Source: Streptomyces vilmorinianum (lineage in GTDB: Bacteria > Actinomycetota > Actinomycetes > Streptomycetales > Streptomycetaceae). Taken from it: a DNA stretch of 64,000 bases. The number at the start of each line of letters is the position of its first letter. Position 1 is the stretch's first letter. Below the pieces are notes generated by a model. That model had not been told where the DNA came from and ran no database searches. It was given only the letters and a program-made list of their open reading frames with translations. The stretch lies in NCBI RefSeq assembly GCF_005517195.1, contig NZ_CP040244.1, positions 4,978,001-5,042,000 on the forward strand. Direction: 5' to 3'. A program made the position numbers and the translations under genes. Positions 33,962-42,995 of the stretch are shown here, piece by piece.

Positions 33962-36702
33962 GGCTGCTCCGTTCCGAATTGCTCACGCAGAAGCGGGACG
34001 TTCAGTTCTACGGTTCGCCCCGCGTCCACCAGGTTGATCACGCCGTAGCCTTCGACGTTGAGAAGGCGCTGCACCACAGTGACGAAGATTTCCGGGTTCC
34101 GCTGCGACCTGCCGGTGGCAGCCGTCGCGGCGGCTGCCACCGCGTCCGGGGTCAGCTTCCCACCGGCCTCGGCGAGCGCGTCGATCACCGCAGCCACTGC
34201 CTTGGCATCCGGTGCTCGGCGTACGAACGCCTTCTGCGTCTGATACCGCTGTGTCCGCACGACCTTGCCGCCGAGCGTCACCGTCTCCGTTGACACGTCG
34301 GCCGCTGCGAAGAGCCCCTCGCCTGCCTGTACTTCCTTCGGCTTGCGGCCCCGACGGCTCGCCGAAGACTCCGGCTCCACGTCCGCTGCAGTCTCGGTGC
34401 AGGGTTCCCACCAGGACGGCACGCTCTGTTCGGGCGGCATTACGACCCATCCCGACGGCACCAGCTCCTGTGAAGGTACCAAGGCGATCAGCGGTACGGT
34501 CACCTCGGCGATCGAGGCCCCGCCGTGGTACCCGGCCTTGCGCGGCGTGTATCTGATGTCCTCACGCCACGGCGCCACGATGGCACCGTCGCCTGCCAGG
34601 ACGCGCGGTCCGCTGAGCTCGACCTCACCCTCGTCGGGTGTGCCCGTGCGCCAGCGGGCGCTCTGTACGCCGGTCGCCTTCATCGGTCCGCGGCCCTTGG
34701 GCGAACGGTCGATGACATGGCCATGGTCGGAGACGAGCAGGACGGGACGGCCATAGCCGCGGGCCGCGTTGAGCAGATCCAGCAGGTGGCTAATGTCCTT
34801 GAGCCGCCAGGTGGTGCGTTCACCCTCCTGTCCGTGGTCCAGCGCGTCGTCGATGGTGTTCAGTACGACTCCCACCACGCCGTCGCCGGCAAGCGCCTCC
34901 AGCAGCTCGGGGGCGAGGCGGTGCCCTTCGACACCGCCGATCTGCCCCTTGTGGAAGAGCGTCCCCGTGCGCCGGTACCGCTGCCACAGGGCGGCGAACC
35001 CCTTGCTCTCCGCTGGCTGCTTGCCGCTCGTCGCCGTGCCCGACAGCAGCGAGGCCCGGCTGATGGTGGTGACCGACGGCAGCATGGACACGGCCGCCTG
35101 ACGCCGTGCGGCTTGCCCCCCTTGCGGTGCAGGGACGATCTCCGTCCAGACGCGGCGGTCGATCTCGTCCCCGAGCTGCGCCGCTATGGCCGCGCTCATG
35201 CCGTCCAGTACGAGCACGAGTGGCGCCACTGGCGTCTTGTTCGCGCCGGCGAGTGGCACAGCCAAGGTGGTGAGTACGTCTTCGATGAGAAGCGCGCCCG
35301 CCGGCGCCTGTGTCGAGGCAGCGAGGGTCCAGCCCGCGAGCCGGGCGGCGAAGTGCTCGTCGATCACCGTGCGCCGGGCGCGAGCCTTGCCGATGAGCTG
35401 GTGATACGCCTGGCCCACGGCCGACTCGCCCAGCGGGTCCCCCTCGGCGAGGACCGCAAGCGCGCGGTCGACCCATCCCCACTGCGCGAAATGCTCACTG
35501 ACCGCTTGCCCCACCGATGCCACGATGGGCTCGGGTCCGTCGAGCCATCGCACGACGCGCACCGCCATGCGTGCGGCATTACAGCTCGCCGGGTGCAGAC
35601 GGGCCAGCTGATGAGCCAGGACGTGGTCCAACGCTGCCTCGGCTTCGTCGGACGAGGCTTCCAAAGCGGTGGCCAGGTCCCTCAAGCGGGCTCTGAGGCC
35701 GGAGGGCAGCAAGGGGTCGACGCGTAGTACCTGCCCGAGTCCGGCTTCGGCAGCAAGCTGGTCGGCCCGGTCGAGTACCGCGTAGACACGCTGCCGTGCC
35801 TCGGCGCCGGAAGCGCTGTTGGCCTCGGCTTCGCCGATCCATCGGGCAAGTGTGCCGATCACCGAGGAGGTGAACGGGGGAAGTTCGTCCACCGAGCGCA
35901 GGGTCGAACCGAACAGACCCCCGAGCGCGAAACTCGTTCCAGCTGGAGCATCCGGCGCACTCAGTACGGAGCCGAGAACGCCGAGCGCCATGGCGTCCTG
36001 CCCCCTGCCGTCTGCGATGAGCGCGAGCAGGGTGGGTGCGGCCGACCCGATCACGCCGCTGAGCCAGTCCGTCAGTCCGTCACGCTCCGATTCGGCCAGT
36101 TCACGGAAGCGCGCCGGGCCGGCAGTGGTCCGGGACCAGGCGAGCAGCGCATTGGTGTCCAGATCGGGCGAGTGCCCACCCATCGTGCGGCCCAGCCCCA
36201 GACGTTCACCGACGAGAGCCTGTACGGCGGCGTCCCGCGTGAGGACGGATCCGTCGCGCGGCCAGCCGTCCGCGGGCTCGGCCTCGATCAGGGCGTCGAG
36301 CAGCCAGGCCTCGCGAAACATGCGAGGGTCGAGGTCGGCGGCCCCGAAGAGCTGTTTGACGATCTCGGCCCGGTCGACGGCGAGGCTGCGGCGTCCGACG
36401 GCGTGTGCACGCACGTCCCAGCCAAGAGCGGTGGCCGGCACATCGCTCGCGACCACGAGCAGTCTGTCGTCTTCGGGCTCGGACAGGAGCCTCTGCCAGG
36501 CGTCGACGATTCCGAGGACGGAGTCCTGATCGGTGACCCTCACCCGGCGCTGCCGACCATCGACCCGGGCCGTGAAGTCGGTGGGCGCCGCGCTGTCGTA
36601 CCGGGCGTGAACCAGCAGGAGGCGACGGTCCTTGGCCCGACGCAGCTCCGTCTCGAGGAGTGCTTCGACGATTCTCCGGTCGATGAGCGGCCGTACCGCC
36701 AT
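33958..36702 (-). CDS. pglZ: PglZ, alkaline-phosphatase-fold BREX core protein
   Basis: 914 residues from ATG 36702, which shares one base with the pglY stop (TGATG). The longer frame upstream lies inside pglY and was rejected. The PglZ domain of the alkaline-phosphatase superfamily is in the C-terminal half: LVLVLDGMSAAIAAQLG supplies the first metal Asp, TTISRASLLSGTA the nucleophile region, and LLVSDHGHVIDR the His/Asp metal cluster. The N-terminal half is helical. PglZ is a core protein of all BREX types, and in S. coelicolor it is needed to prevent toxicity of PglX. Here it is about 12 kb from pglX. Confidence 0.93.
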   Translation of the reverse strand: MAVRPLIDRRIVEALLETELRRAKDRRLLLVHARYDSAAPTDFTARVDGRQRRVRVTDQDSVLGIVDAWQRLLSEPEDDRLLVVASDVPATALGWDVRAHAVGRRSLAVDRAEIVKQLFGAADLDPRMFREAWLLDALIEAEPADGWPRDGSVLTRDAAVQALVGERLGLGRTMGGHSPDLDTNALLAWSRTTAGPARFRELAESERDGLTDWLSGVIGSAAPTLLALIADGRGQDAMALGVLGSVLSAPDAPAGTSFALGGLFGSTLRSVDELPPFTSSVIGTLARWIGEAEANSASGAEARQRVYAVLDRADQLAAEAGLGQVLRVDPLLPSGLRARLRDLATALEASSDEAEAALDHVLAHQLARLHPASCNAARMAVRVVRWLDGPEPIVASVGQAVSEHFAQWGWVDRALAVLAEGDPLGESAVGQAYHQLIGKARARRTVIDEHFAARLAGWTLAASTQAPAGALLIEDVLTTLAVPLAGANKTPVAPLVLVLDGMSAAIAAQLGDEIDRRVWTEIVPAPQGGQAARRQAAVSMLPSVTTISRASLLSGTATSGKQPAESKGFAALWQRYRRTGTLFHKGQIGGVEGHRLAPELLEALAGDGVVGVVLNTIDDALDHGQEGERTTWRLKDISHLLDLLNAARGYGRPVLLVSDHGHVIDRSPKGRGPMKATGVQSARWRTGTPDEGEVELSGPRVLAGDGAIVAPWREDIRYTPRKAGYHGGASIAEVTVPLIALVPSQELVPSGWVVMPPEQSVPSWWEPCTETAADVEPESSASRRGRKPKEVQAGEGLFAAADVSTETVTLGGKVVRTQRYQTQKAFVRRAPDAKAVAAVIDALAEAGGKLTPDAVAAAATAATGRSQRNPEIFVTVVQRLLNVEGYGVINLVDAGRTVELNVPLLREQFGTEQP

Positions 36703-39700
36703 CAGGACAGCGCCTCGTCGCCGGAAGGTCCGCTCTCCTCCGGTGGCACGACCTGCCAGGTGATCTCGACTGCCATCCCGGGGTTGGCGGCGGAACAGGC
36801 GAGGATCTCGTCCCAAAGGTTGTCGATCGCCTTGCTCAGGGCGTTCTCCATGTGGCTCGGCTGCAGGCGCACGGTCCGGGAACCGGCCGTGCCCCCGATG
36901 CCCCCGGTGTGGACAGGTCCCGACGTCGAGCGTGTGGACGACACAGGCGGTGTGCCGTGCTGGGTGAGGTGCACATCGTCCGGGGTCGCCTGGGCAGGAG
37001 GCGTCGGCGACACAGGGTCTGCCACCTGAGCCAATCGTGCGGCGTCCTTGACCAGACCGACAGCCTTGCCGCGGATGGAGTCCAGGACCGGGACCAGCGA
37101 GCGCTCGAATTCACTCGCGGCAGCAGCCTCGGCGATCTCCCCGATCAAACGCTCCGCCCGCTCGCCGACGCCATCCCGCCGACCGGCGAAGCCACGGACG
37201 CTGTCGAGAAGCTGCCAGTCGGCGTCGTCGAGCGCCTTGAGTACATCCGGGGCGAAGGTGATCGCAGAGGCCAGCACCGCGTCCGTCGTGGCGTACGAGG
37301 CACGGGCCAGCTCCCTGACCATCGCCGTCGCCTCATGGTGACGTCCGAGGCGAGCGAGCAGATCCGCAGCGTCCTTCGCCGATGACGTCCGTGCGCTGGT
37401 GTCCGGCTCGAGCCCCAGGGCTTCTGCGTGCCGGTTCAGCGAGGTCCGGACCCCGTTGACCGACTGCTCGTACTGGTTGACCTTATCCCGTACGCCGGTG
37501 TGAAGCTTGTTCACGTTCCGGGCGAAGAGGGTGGGCTGGACCGCCACCCCGAAGATCTTCGCCGCCCTCTCCCGGGCGGTCGCGTACTCCTCGTCCGTGG
37601 GTAGTTGCTGCGCGCGCAGACCGTGGCCGGCGCCAATGTCGTTCAGCTCCGGCGCCTGGGTCAGAGGGCTGCCGCCGTGGAAGATCCAGGCGCGGTCGTC
37701 GAGGAGTGCATACGTGGCGATGATCAGGCTGCTGACGTTCTTGTCGAGGCCGGTCCAGCCGTGGTCCTTGGCGATCCACTCGCGGATCTCCTCGACGGAG
37801 AGGTCCTCGGCGCCGGGCCGGTGCTGGTGGGCGACCTGGTTGATACGCGCGCGCCAATCGTTGCGCAGGACGAGCGGGCCGTCATGAACCTGGCCGAGCT
37901 CCAGCGGTTCGACGATCTTCTTGACGGTCTTGAGGTGGTGGCTGTCGACCTCGATGCGACGGCCGCCGTCGTCCATGGCCCGGGTGATCCAGGTGAGCGC
38001 GGTCTTCAGCTCGGCAGGCGTGACGGGCTTGCGGTCACCGGCCCGGTCGAAATCGGGGTGCTTGGGATACAGGGCGTCGAAGACTCCGTCGGCCAGGTGC
38101 TGCAGGTTGTCCATGAAGGACTTGCCGCCCTGCAACTGGGGCCGCCCGTATTCGGGCAGCAGCGAGAGGATGTGCTTCCCCTCGCTGACCTCTGCGGACA
38201 CGCTGTTCTCGTCGACCTTGGCGATGCCGTAGAGCTGTGCGAGCGTGGCGGTCAACTGCGACGTGAGGGTGTCGCGCTGGGCGGCCAGCTGATGCCGGAC
38301 ACGGACGCGGTCGTCGGAGGCGAGATGCCCGGCGTAGTCGTCGAGACGGTCGCGCTCAAGCAGGTAGTTGATCTTGATGAGCCGTCCGAGCTGGGCGTTC
38401 TTCTGCTCGGAGAAGAAGGACGGCAGCCAGACGAGGGTGGGCGCCATGAGCCCTTCGGAGCGGAGCAGCTCGACCCGCTGGGCGTCGTCGTTGGGAAAGT
38501 GCTGACCGTCGTCGAAGGGGTAGTCGAGGATGAACCGTACCCGGCCGTCCACGCCGGGGCGGAACTGCTCGGCGGGCAGCTGCGCGGTGTCGCGGACGTT
38601 CTCGAAGACGAACTCGGCGGTGCGCCGGCTGCCCTTCCAGACCATGTCGTGCTCGCAGACGAAGGCGCCGGTGTCCTTCAGTCCGAGTGCCTTCCAGAGC
38701 TGGTCCTTGACCCAGATACGGCGGGCCCCGGTGCGGTCCTCGTCGGCCACCATGTCGAGGAGCGGCTCGATGTCCAGATCGGACAGATGGAGGGTGAACA
38801 CGGGGTCCTGGTCGCCGTCGGCCCGGATCTCGCCGAACTCGGCCTGCAATTCCCGCAGTCGCGTCACGACCAGCGAGCCGGGGGCGACGGTACGGGAACG
38901 GATGGAGCCGTGGTTCAGCGCGGCGATGCGCCCGCCGGTGAGTCGCTTGAGGGCCGGTACGTCGGGCGCGAGCGCGGCAAGCAGCAGAGTCTTGATGAAT
39001 CGGTCGTCGGCGATGAACTTCTCGTTCTCCTCCGAGCCGTACTTCTCCAGCAGATGCGCCCGCACCTTGCTGTGGAAGGTGTGCGCAGCCTCGGCCTCGT
39101 TCTTGAGCCGGTCGGTGAACGCCTCTCCGGTGCCGTCGGAGAGCACGTCCCACAGGTCACCGAGGGGGATCAGCTCGCCCAGCTTGAAGTCGGCGCGCCG
39201 CCGCCGCAGCATCTCCTGGAGCAGCTTGAGACCGGTCCGCTCTCGTTGGAGCGCCCCGGACAGTGCCACGAGGACGTTGAGGAGCGCGGGCGAGAGGGGG
39301 TAGACGGCCCGGAAGTCCGCCCAGTCGGCGTGGGTGGCGCCGTGCGCGTCGAGCAGAACGTCCTTGACCTGCGAGCTGGTGGACTCGATGGCTCCGAAGG
39401 CCCCGTCCAGAGCCGCCCGCGCCTGCTCGTCCTTGGGCCTGAGAATGCGCTCCTTGATGATCTCCGGGAGGTTGCGGTCCTCGAGACTCACGACGTCGAA
39501 GCGGCCCGCCAGGTACTCGACCTGCTGCTCTAGGTTCTTCACGTCGGCACCGACGACGTCCGCGCCGACAAGCTGCGAGAGGTCACGCTGGCGGGAGATG
39601 AAGGACACAATGGGGACAGGACGCGCACTGTCGCCGGACTCGATCAGCTTGACCAGCTTGCTGACCTCGGAGTTCACCTTCTCTCGGTTCGACATGTGCG

Positions 39701-40562
39701 CCTGGAGCCAAAGGATCAGCTCGTCGAGGAAGAGGACGAGACCGTCATACCCGAGAGACTTCGCATGTCGGCTGATGACGGCGAGGCCGTTCTCCAGCGG
39801 CAGGAACGCCTGGGCATCGCCTCGGGCGCCCTCCGCGTAGGAGGACATCGGCCCGGTCAGCAGGGCCGACACCAGCCGGTCCCGGCGGGCGTCGCCTGCC
39901 GGCGCGGCAAAGGCCGCGTCCAGATCGCCAGGGGTCCAGGCCGCGCCCGAGCCGTCGATCACATCAAGATCGTCGAGGTCTCCGTCTGAGGTCCCGGGAG
40001 CGGCACCGGCGGCGGGAAGCAGAGCCACGAAAGCATCGTGGCCGATGCTGCTCCGGAGCTTCGCCGCGTCGGCGAGCATCGAGTCAGCGCGGTAGACGGG
40101 AGGAGTGGGGGCGCCCGGGTGCAGGCGCCGCACTTCGGCGACGTACCCGCCGAGCAGAGCCGAGTCCAGGTCGGTGGAGCCGACAAGGTGGTACGGCACC
40201 ATGAGGAATCGCTTGCCCCGAAGCCACTCGTCGTGGTCGGCGATGACTTCCTGGAGCCGGGGCTTGGCTCGGGCGGACGGCGCGTTGTTGAGCACCGCGT
40301 GGAGCACGGTCAGGAAGTGGCTCTTACCCGAACCGAAGGATCCGTGGAGGTAGGCGGCGTGCGAGTTCCCGCCCCGGACGGAAGCGCGGACGATGCCGAG
40401 GGCTTTACCGAAGGCCAGCTTCAGCTGGTCGGTGACCACGTATTCCGCGACCCGGGCGTCGGTCTCGGTGAAGCCCCCGGTGAGCTCCACCTTGAAATCG
40501 CCGGCGTGGACGTCTTCCTTGATGTCGATGACATCCCGCAGGAAGAGTTCATTCGTGGACAT
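36702..40562 (-). CDS. pglY: PglY, large BREX P-loop ATPase
   Basis: 1286 residues from ATG 40562 (MSTNELFLRDVIDI); the reading frame begins 11 codons earlier, but this start has the family N-terminus and a purine-rich leader. Walker A is LHGSFGSGKSHFLTVL near residue 75, and the probable Walker B is LVLFLDELILWLQAH near residue 272. The rest is long and helical, with a Pro/Thr-rich linker near the C-terminus before TVRLQPSHMENALSKAI. PglY is the type 2 equivalent of BrxC, an ATPase of the BREX core. It heads a tight cluster with pglZ, brxD and brxHI. Confidence 0.92.
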   Translation of the reverse strand: MSTNELFLRDVIDIKEDVHAGDFKVELTGGFTETDARVAEYVVTDQLKLAFGKALGIVRASVRGGNSHAAYLHGSFGSGKSHFLTVLHAVLNNAPSARAKPRLQEVIADHDEWLRGKRFLMVPYHLVGSTDLDSALLGGYVAEVRRLHPGAPTPPVYRADSMLADAAKLRSSIGHDAFVALLPAAGAAPGTSDGDLDDLDVIDGSGAAWTPGDLDAAFAAPAGDARRDRLVSALLTGPMSSYAEGARGDAQAFLPLENGLAVISRHAKSLGYDGLVLFLDELILWLQAHMSNREKVNSEVSKLVKLIESGDSARPVPIVSFISRQRDLSQLVGADVVGADVKNLEQQVEYLAGRFDVVSLEDRNLPEIIKERILRPKDEQARAALDGAFGAIESTSSQVKDVLLDAHGATHADWADFRAVYPLSPALLNVLVALSGALQRERTGLKLLQEMLRRRRADFKLGELIPLGDLWDVLSDGTGEAFTDRLKNEAEAAHTFHSKVRAHLLEKYGSEENEKFIADDRFIKTLLLAALAPDVPALKRLTGGRIAALNHGSIRSRTVAPGSLVVTRLRELQAEFGEIRADGDQDPVFTLHLSDLDIEPLLDMVADEDRTGARRIWVKDQLWKALGLKDTGAFVCEHDMVWKGSRRTAEFVFENVRDTAQLPAEQFRPGVDGRVRFILDYPFDDGQHFPNDDAQRVELLRSEGLMAPTLVWLPSFFSEQKNAQLGRLIKINYLLERDRLDDYAGHLASDDRVRVRHQLAAQRDTLTSQLTATLAQLYGIAKVDENSVSAEVSEGKHILSLLPEYGRPQLQGGKSFMDNLQHLADGVFDALYPKHPDFDRAGDRKPVTPAELKTALTWITRAMDDGGRRIEVDSHHLKTVKKIVEPLELGQVHDGPLVLRNDWRARINQVAHQHRPGAEDLSVEEIREWIAKDHGWTGLDKNVSSLIIATYALLDDRAWIFHGGSPLTQAPELNDIGAGHGLRAQQLPTDEEYATARERAAKIFGVAVQPTLFARNVNKLHTGVRDKVNQYEQSVNGVRTSLNRHAEALGLEPDTSARTSSAKDAADLLARLGRHHEATAMVRELARASYATTDAVLASAITFAPDVLKALDDADWQLLDSVRGFAGRRDGVGERAERLIGEIAEAAAASEFERSLVPVLDSIRGKAVGLVKDAARLAQVADPVSPTPPAQATPDDVHLTQHGTPPVSSTRSTSGPVHTGGIGGTAGSRTVRLQPSHMENALSKAIDNLWDEILACSAANPGMAVEITWQVVPPEESGPSGDEALS

Positions 40563-40677
40563 CGGTGGCTCTCGTTCCCTCACTCGGCGGTTCACATGGT
40601 CCGCGCAGCGCGCTCGTCCCCCATATCTTGCCAGCTCGCAGGGGCTCTCAGCGGGGACACGGGAACTTCCGTGATGA

Positions 40678-41334
40678 TCAGTTGATCACCACCCGCCCTT
40701 GCCCCGGGTACGTAAGCAGAGGCTCCACATACGACCAGGTGAAGGTCCGGTCGTCTTCGAGGTGCGCCTCCCCCCAGTGAATGGAGTGGATACCCTCCCC
40801 CCGGGCTGCGGTGAAGAAGACGGAGACCAGCTTGGTACTGCGTCCGAGCTCCTCGAATGCCTCGTGGAGTTTGTCGTACTCCGCTGTCGTCGGAACGTCC
40901 TCCAGCGGGAAGAGCCCTTCCCGTGGTTCAGGACCGTGCGCTGTCAGCAGGCGCTTTCGCTGAGCCGAAACATCGGCCCGCAGCCGGGCACGATCGAGAG
41001 GGATCGGCCGGTCGGAATACTTGAAGGGAAAGAGGGCCCACCCGTTGATGACCGCAAAGTCGTAGCTGCGCAACTCACGGACCGTGCCCCCGAGGGCAAG
41101 TGCTTCGTCCGCGAGCTCTTCCAGTACGGCCTCGGCCAGGACGTTCCCATACGGCCCGCGCTTCTTGAGCTCGGCCTTGTCGTGCACGGCCCTCGCCCTC
41201 TGGTGGGCACGCGCGAGCCGCTTCGGGATCCCTGCGACAAGCCCACTCGCCCGCTTCCCGAACCGCTCCCGCGCCCAGCGCGACGGCGTCGCGGCGGCTC
41301 GGTTGTTTCCGTTGCTCTCTGTGTCCCCACCCAC
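40678..41334 (-). CDS. Unknown 218-residue protein upstream of pglY
   Basis: 218 residues from a GTG at 41334 preceded by GGAGAG at close spacing. The N-terminal third is strongly basic (RWARERFGKR, RLARAHQRARAV); a mixed alpha/beta C-terminal region contains VINGWALFPFKYSDRPIP and FFTAARGEGIHSIHWGEAHL. No family is recognised and there are no membrane segments. It lies 115 bases upstream of pglY on the same strand and could be read into it. The PIN-domain gene lies 116 bases upstream. It may be an accessory or regulatory part of the BREX locus, by position only. Confidence 0.7.
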   Translation of the reverse strand: MGGDTESNGNNRAAATPSRWARERFGKRASGLVAGIPKRLARAHQRARAVHDKAELKKRGPYGNVLAEAVLEELADEALALGGTVRELRSYDFAVINGWALFPFKYSDRPIPLDRARLRADVSAQRKRLLTAHGPEPREGLFPLEDVPTTAEYDKLHEAFEELGRSTKLVSVFFTAARGEGIHSIHWGEAHLEDDRTFTWSYVEPLLTYPGQGRVVIN

Positions 41335-41450
41335 GGCTCTCCCCCCGCCCTCGATCCGCTCTCACTTGTGTGACATGGGGATGAGACGGGGGCAAGGATG
41401 CAATTTCAGCCTTGGGGATGGAGCCGCGGCGCCAGAGTTGCTGCCTGTTC

Positions 41451-42854
41451 CTACGGCCGTTCGGTCTCGGAAGGCCTCGAGCCGTCGCCAGGGTCACCAT
41501 CGCCCTTGGGAGGATGCGACGACCGCCCCGGCTCGACGAACGTCTCGAGAAGGATCGGCACCGCCTCGTCCGGGATCCGGAAGCCAGTGGCCCATGAGGG
41601 CTCCGTCGCCGAGCCGTAGATGGTGTGGAGCAGGAAGGACTCCTCGCCCGTCAGCAGACCCTGGTCTTCCAGCTCCCTCGCCACGGTGCTGATAGGCCGG
41701 GTGAATCCCTTGAGCTGCCGGTCGTCGGGATAGCCGGCCAGGTCGTACACGGTCGCCCGGTCTACGAAGCCGCCGTTCGCCGCGGCTGCGATGATCACCT
41801 TCGCGTGCGCCGGGTAGCGCACACGAAGGTGCTCGACGAAGGTTCCGAGGGACTGCCGGGTCCAGCCGGTCTCGACCGTCGTGTCTTCGCGGTCTGCCTC
41901 ACGGAGCTGTTCCAGATCGTCGACGGAGTCCTTGTCGACATCGAGCCCGTCGAGCAACTCTTCAGCCCAGGTGAGCAGTTCGGCTGGGGTCAGCATGTAC
42001 AGCTGTGCGCCCGCGTGCTCGCGCAGCTCGACCAACAGCTCGGCTCGGGGGCGAGCGGGGATGTCGCCGTCCCTCGGGTGCCACCAGTCCTTCTTGACGT
42101 CGCCGGTGACCAGCAGTACGTCGCCTTCGTGGTTCTGCGCCTCCTTGAGGAGCTGCACCCAGAGGAGATAGTCGCCGGCCGCGCGCTCCGGCGGCTTCGT
42201 CTTGAAGTCCTCGTATCCGGGAGGGATCTCTTCATCCGCTCGCTTCTGCGCTGCCTGGACCGCTTTGTCGTACTCGTCGGTCGGCAGCGGCTCCCCGATA
42301 CGGCCTTGCAGGAGCGGCTCCAGCTCGGCCAGTACGGGGTCGCTGTGCGTCTCGGCCGTGCCCAGCAGAGCGTCCCGCTCGGCCTGCGCGTCGATGATCT
42401 CCCGCAGTCCGTCGATCGCCTCGGCCAGGGTCTTCAGCCCGGCGTCGATACGCAAGGTGACACCCTCGTCCTGCTTCAGCCGCACGTCCTTCATCCACCG
42501 ATCGACGGCGTCGTGCGCGGACCTGCGGGCCTTGTCCAGGGCGAGCGAGGTCTCCTTCGCCCGGGTGCTGTGGTGATGGCGGATCGACTTCAGCTCGCGG
42601 TTGCGCCAGAACTCGGTGAGCACCTGATGCGGGACCCAGAGTCGGTCGCGGAGCTTGGAGAGGACAGCGAAGGTGTCCTGCCGGGTGCGGACGTTCGAGC
42701 GGTAGAGGTTGAGCAGCACGTTGGTGTCAAGGACGACCATGCCGGACTGGAAGACCCGCTCGTAGTCGCTCCTGAGCGGGGTGCGGTGAGCGCCGTCGCA
42801 GTCGAAGATCCCGCGCCCGGTGGTCCGACCCTCCGGGTTGTCCTTGTACCCCAT
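41451..42854 (-). CDS. PIN-like domain (PIN_8 / DUF4935-type) protein
   Basis: 467 residues if started at ATG 42854; an ATG four codons earlier (42866) is also possible. The N-terminal domain of about 250 residues is PIN-like: the first acidic residue is in MVVLDTNVLLNLYR near residue 43, a conserved Glu lies in QVLTEFWRNRE, and the later acidic pair is in LLVTGDVKKDWWHPRDG. PIN domains are metal-dependent RNases. A long coiled region separates the ligands, as in the PIN_8 family. The C-terminal part has a winged-helix-like SFLLHTIYGSATEPSWATGF segment. It is divergent from the membrane protein gene and upstream of pglY. Confidence 0.78.
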   Translation of the reverse strand: MGYKDNPEGRTTGRGIFDCDGAHRTPLRSDYERVFQSGMVVLDTNVLLNLYRSNVRTRQDTFAVLSKLRDRLWVPHQVLTEFWRNRELKSIRHHHSTRAKETSLALDKARRSAHDAVDRWMKDVRLKQDEGVTLRIDAGLKTLAEAIDGLREIIDAQAERDALLGTAETHSDPVLAELEPLLQGRIGEPLPTDEYDKAVQAAQKRADEEIPPGYEDFKTKPPERAAGDYLLWVQLLKEAQNHEGDVLLVTGDVKKDWWHPRDGDIPARPRAELLVELREHAGAQLYMLTPAELLTWAEELLDGLDVDKDSVDDLEQLREADREDTTVETGWTRQSLGTFVEHLRVRYPAHAKVIIAAAANGGFVDRATVYDLAGYPDDRQLKGFTRPISTVARELEDQGLLTGEESFLLHTIYGSATEPSWATGFRIPDEAVPILLETFVEPGRSSHPPKGDGDPGDGSRPSETERP

Positions 42855-42978
42855 ACTGCTGCGCATTCCCCTCGTTGTCCCGGTACATGCCCGGGGCATA
42901 GGAGGCATGGTCCCAGGGTCGGCCGTGATGCGGGAGTGCTGTCTCGGCCAAATCCGACCTGGAGTGAAGTCTGATCAC

Positions 42979-42995
42979 GGAGGTGTGGAGTGTTA
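42979..42995 (+). promoter_or_regulatory. Strong RBS and TTA second codon
   Basis: GGAGG at 42979-42983, six bases, then GTG at 42990 and TTA at 42993-42995. The spacing fixes the start of the membrane protein gene. TTA is read in Streptomyces only by the bldA leucine tRNA, so translation should depend on development. Confidence 0.7.
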
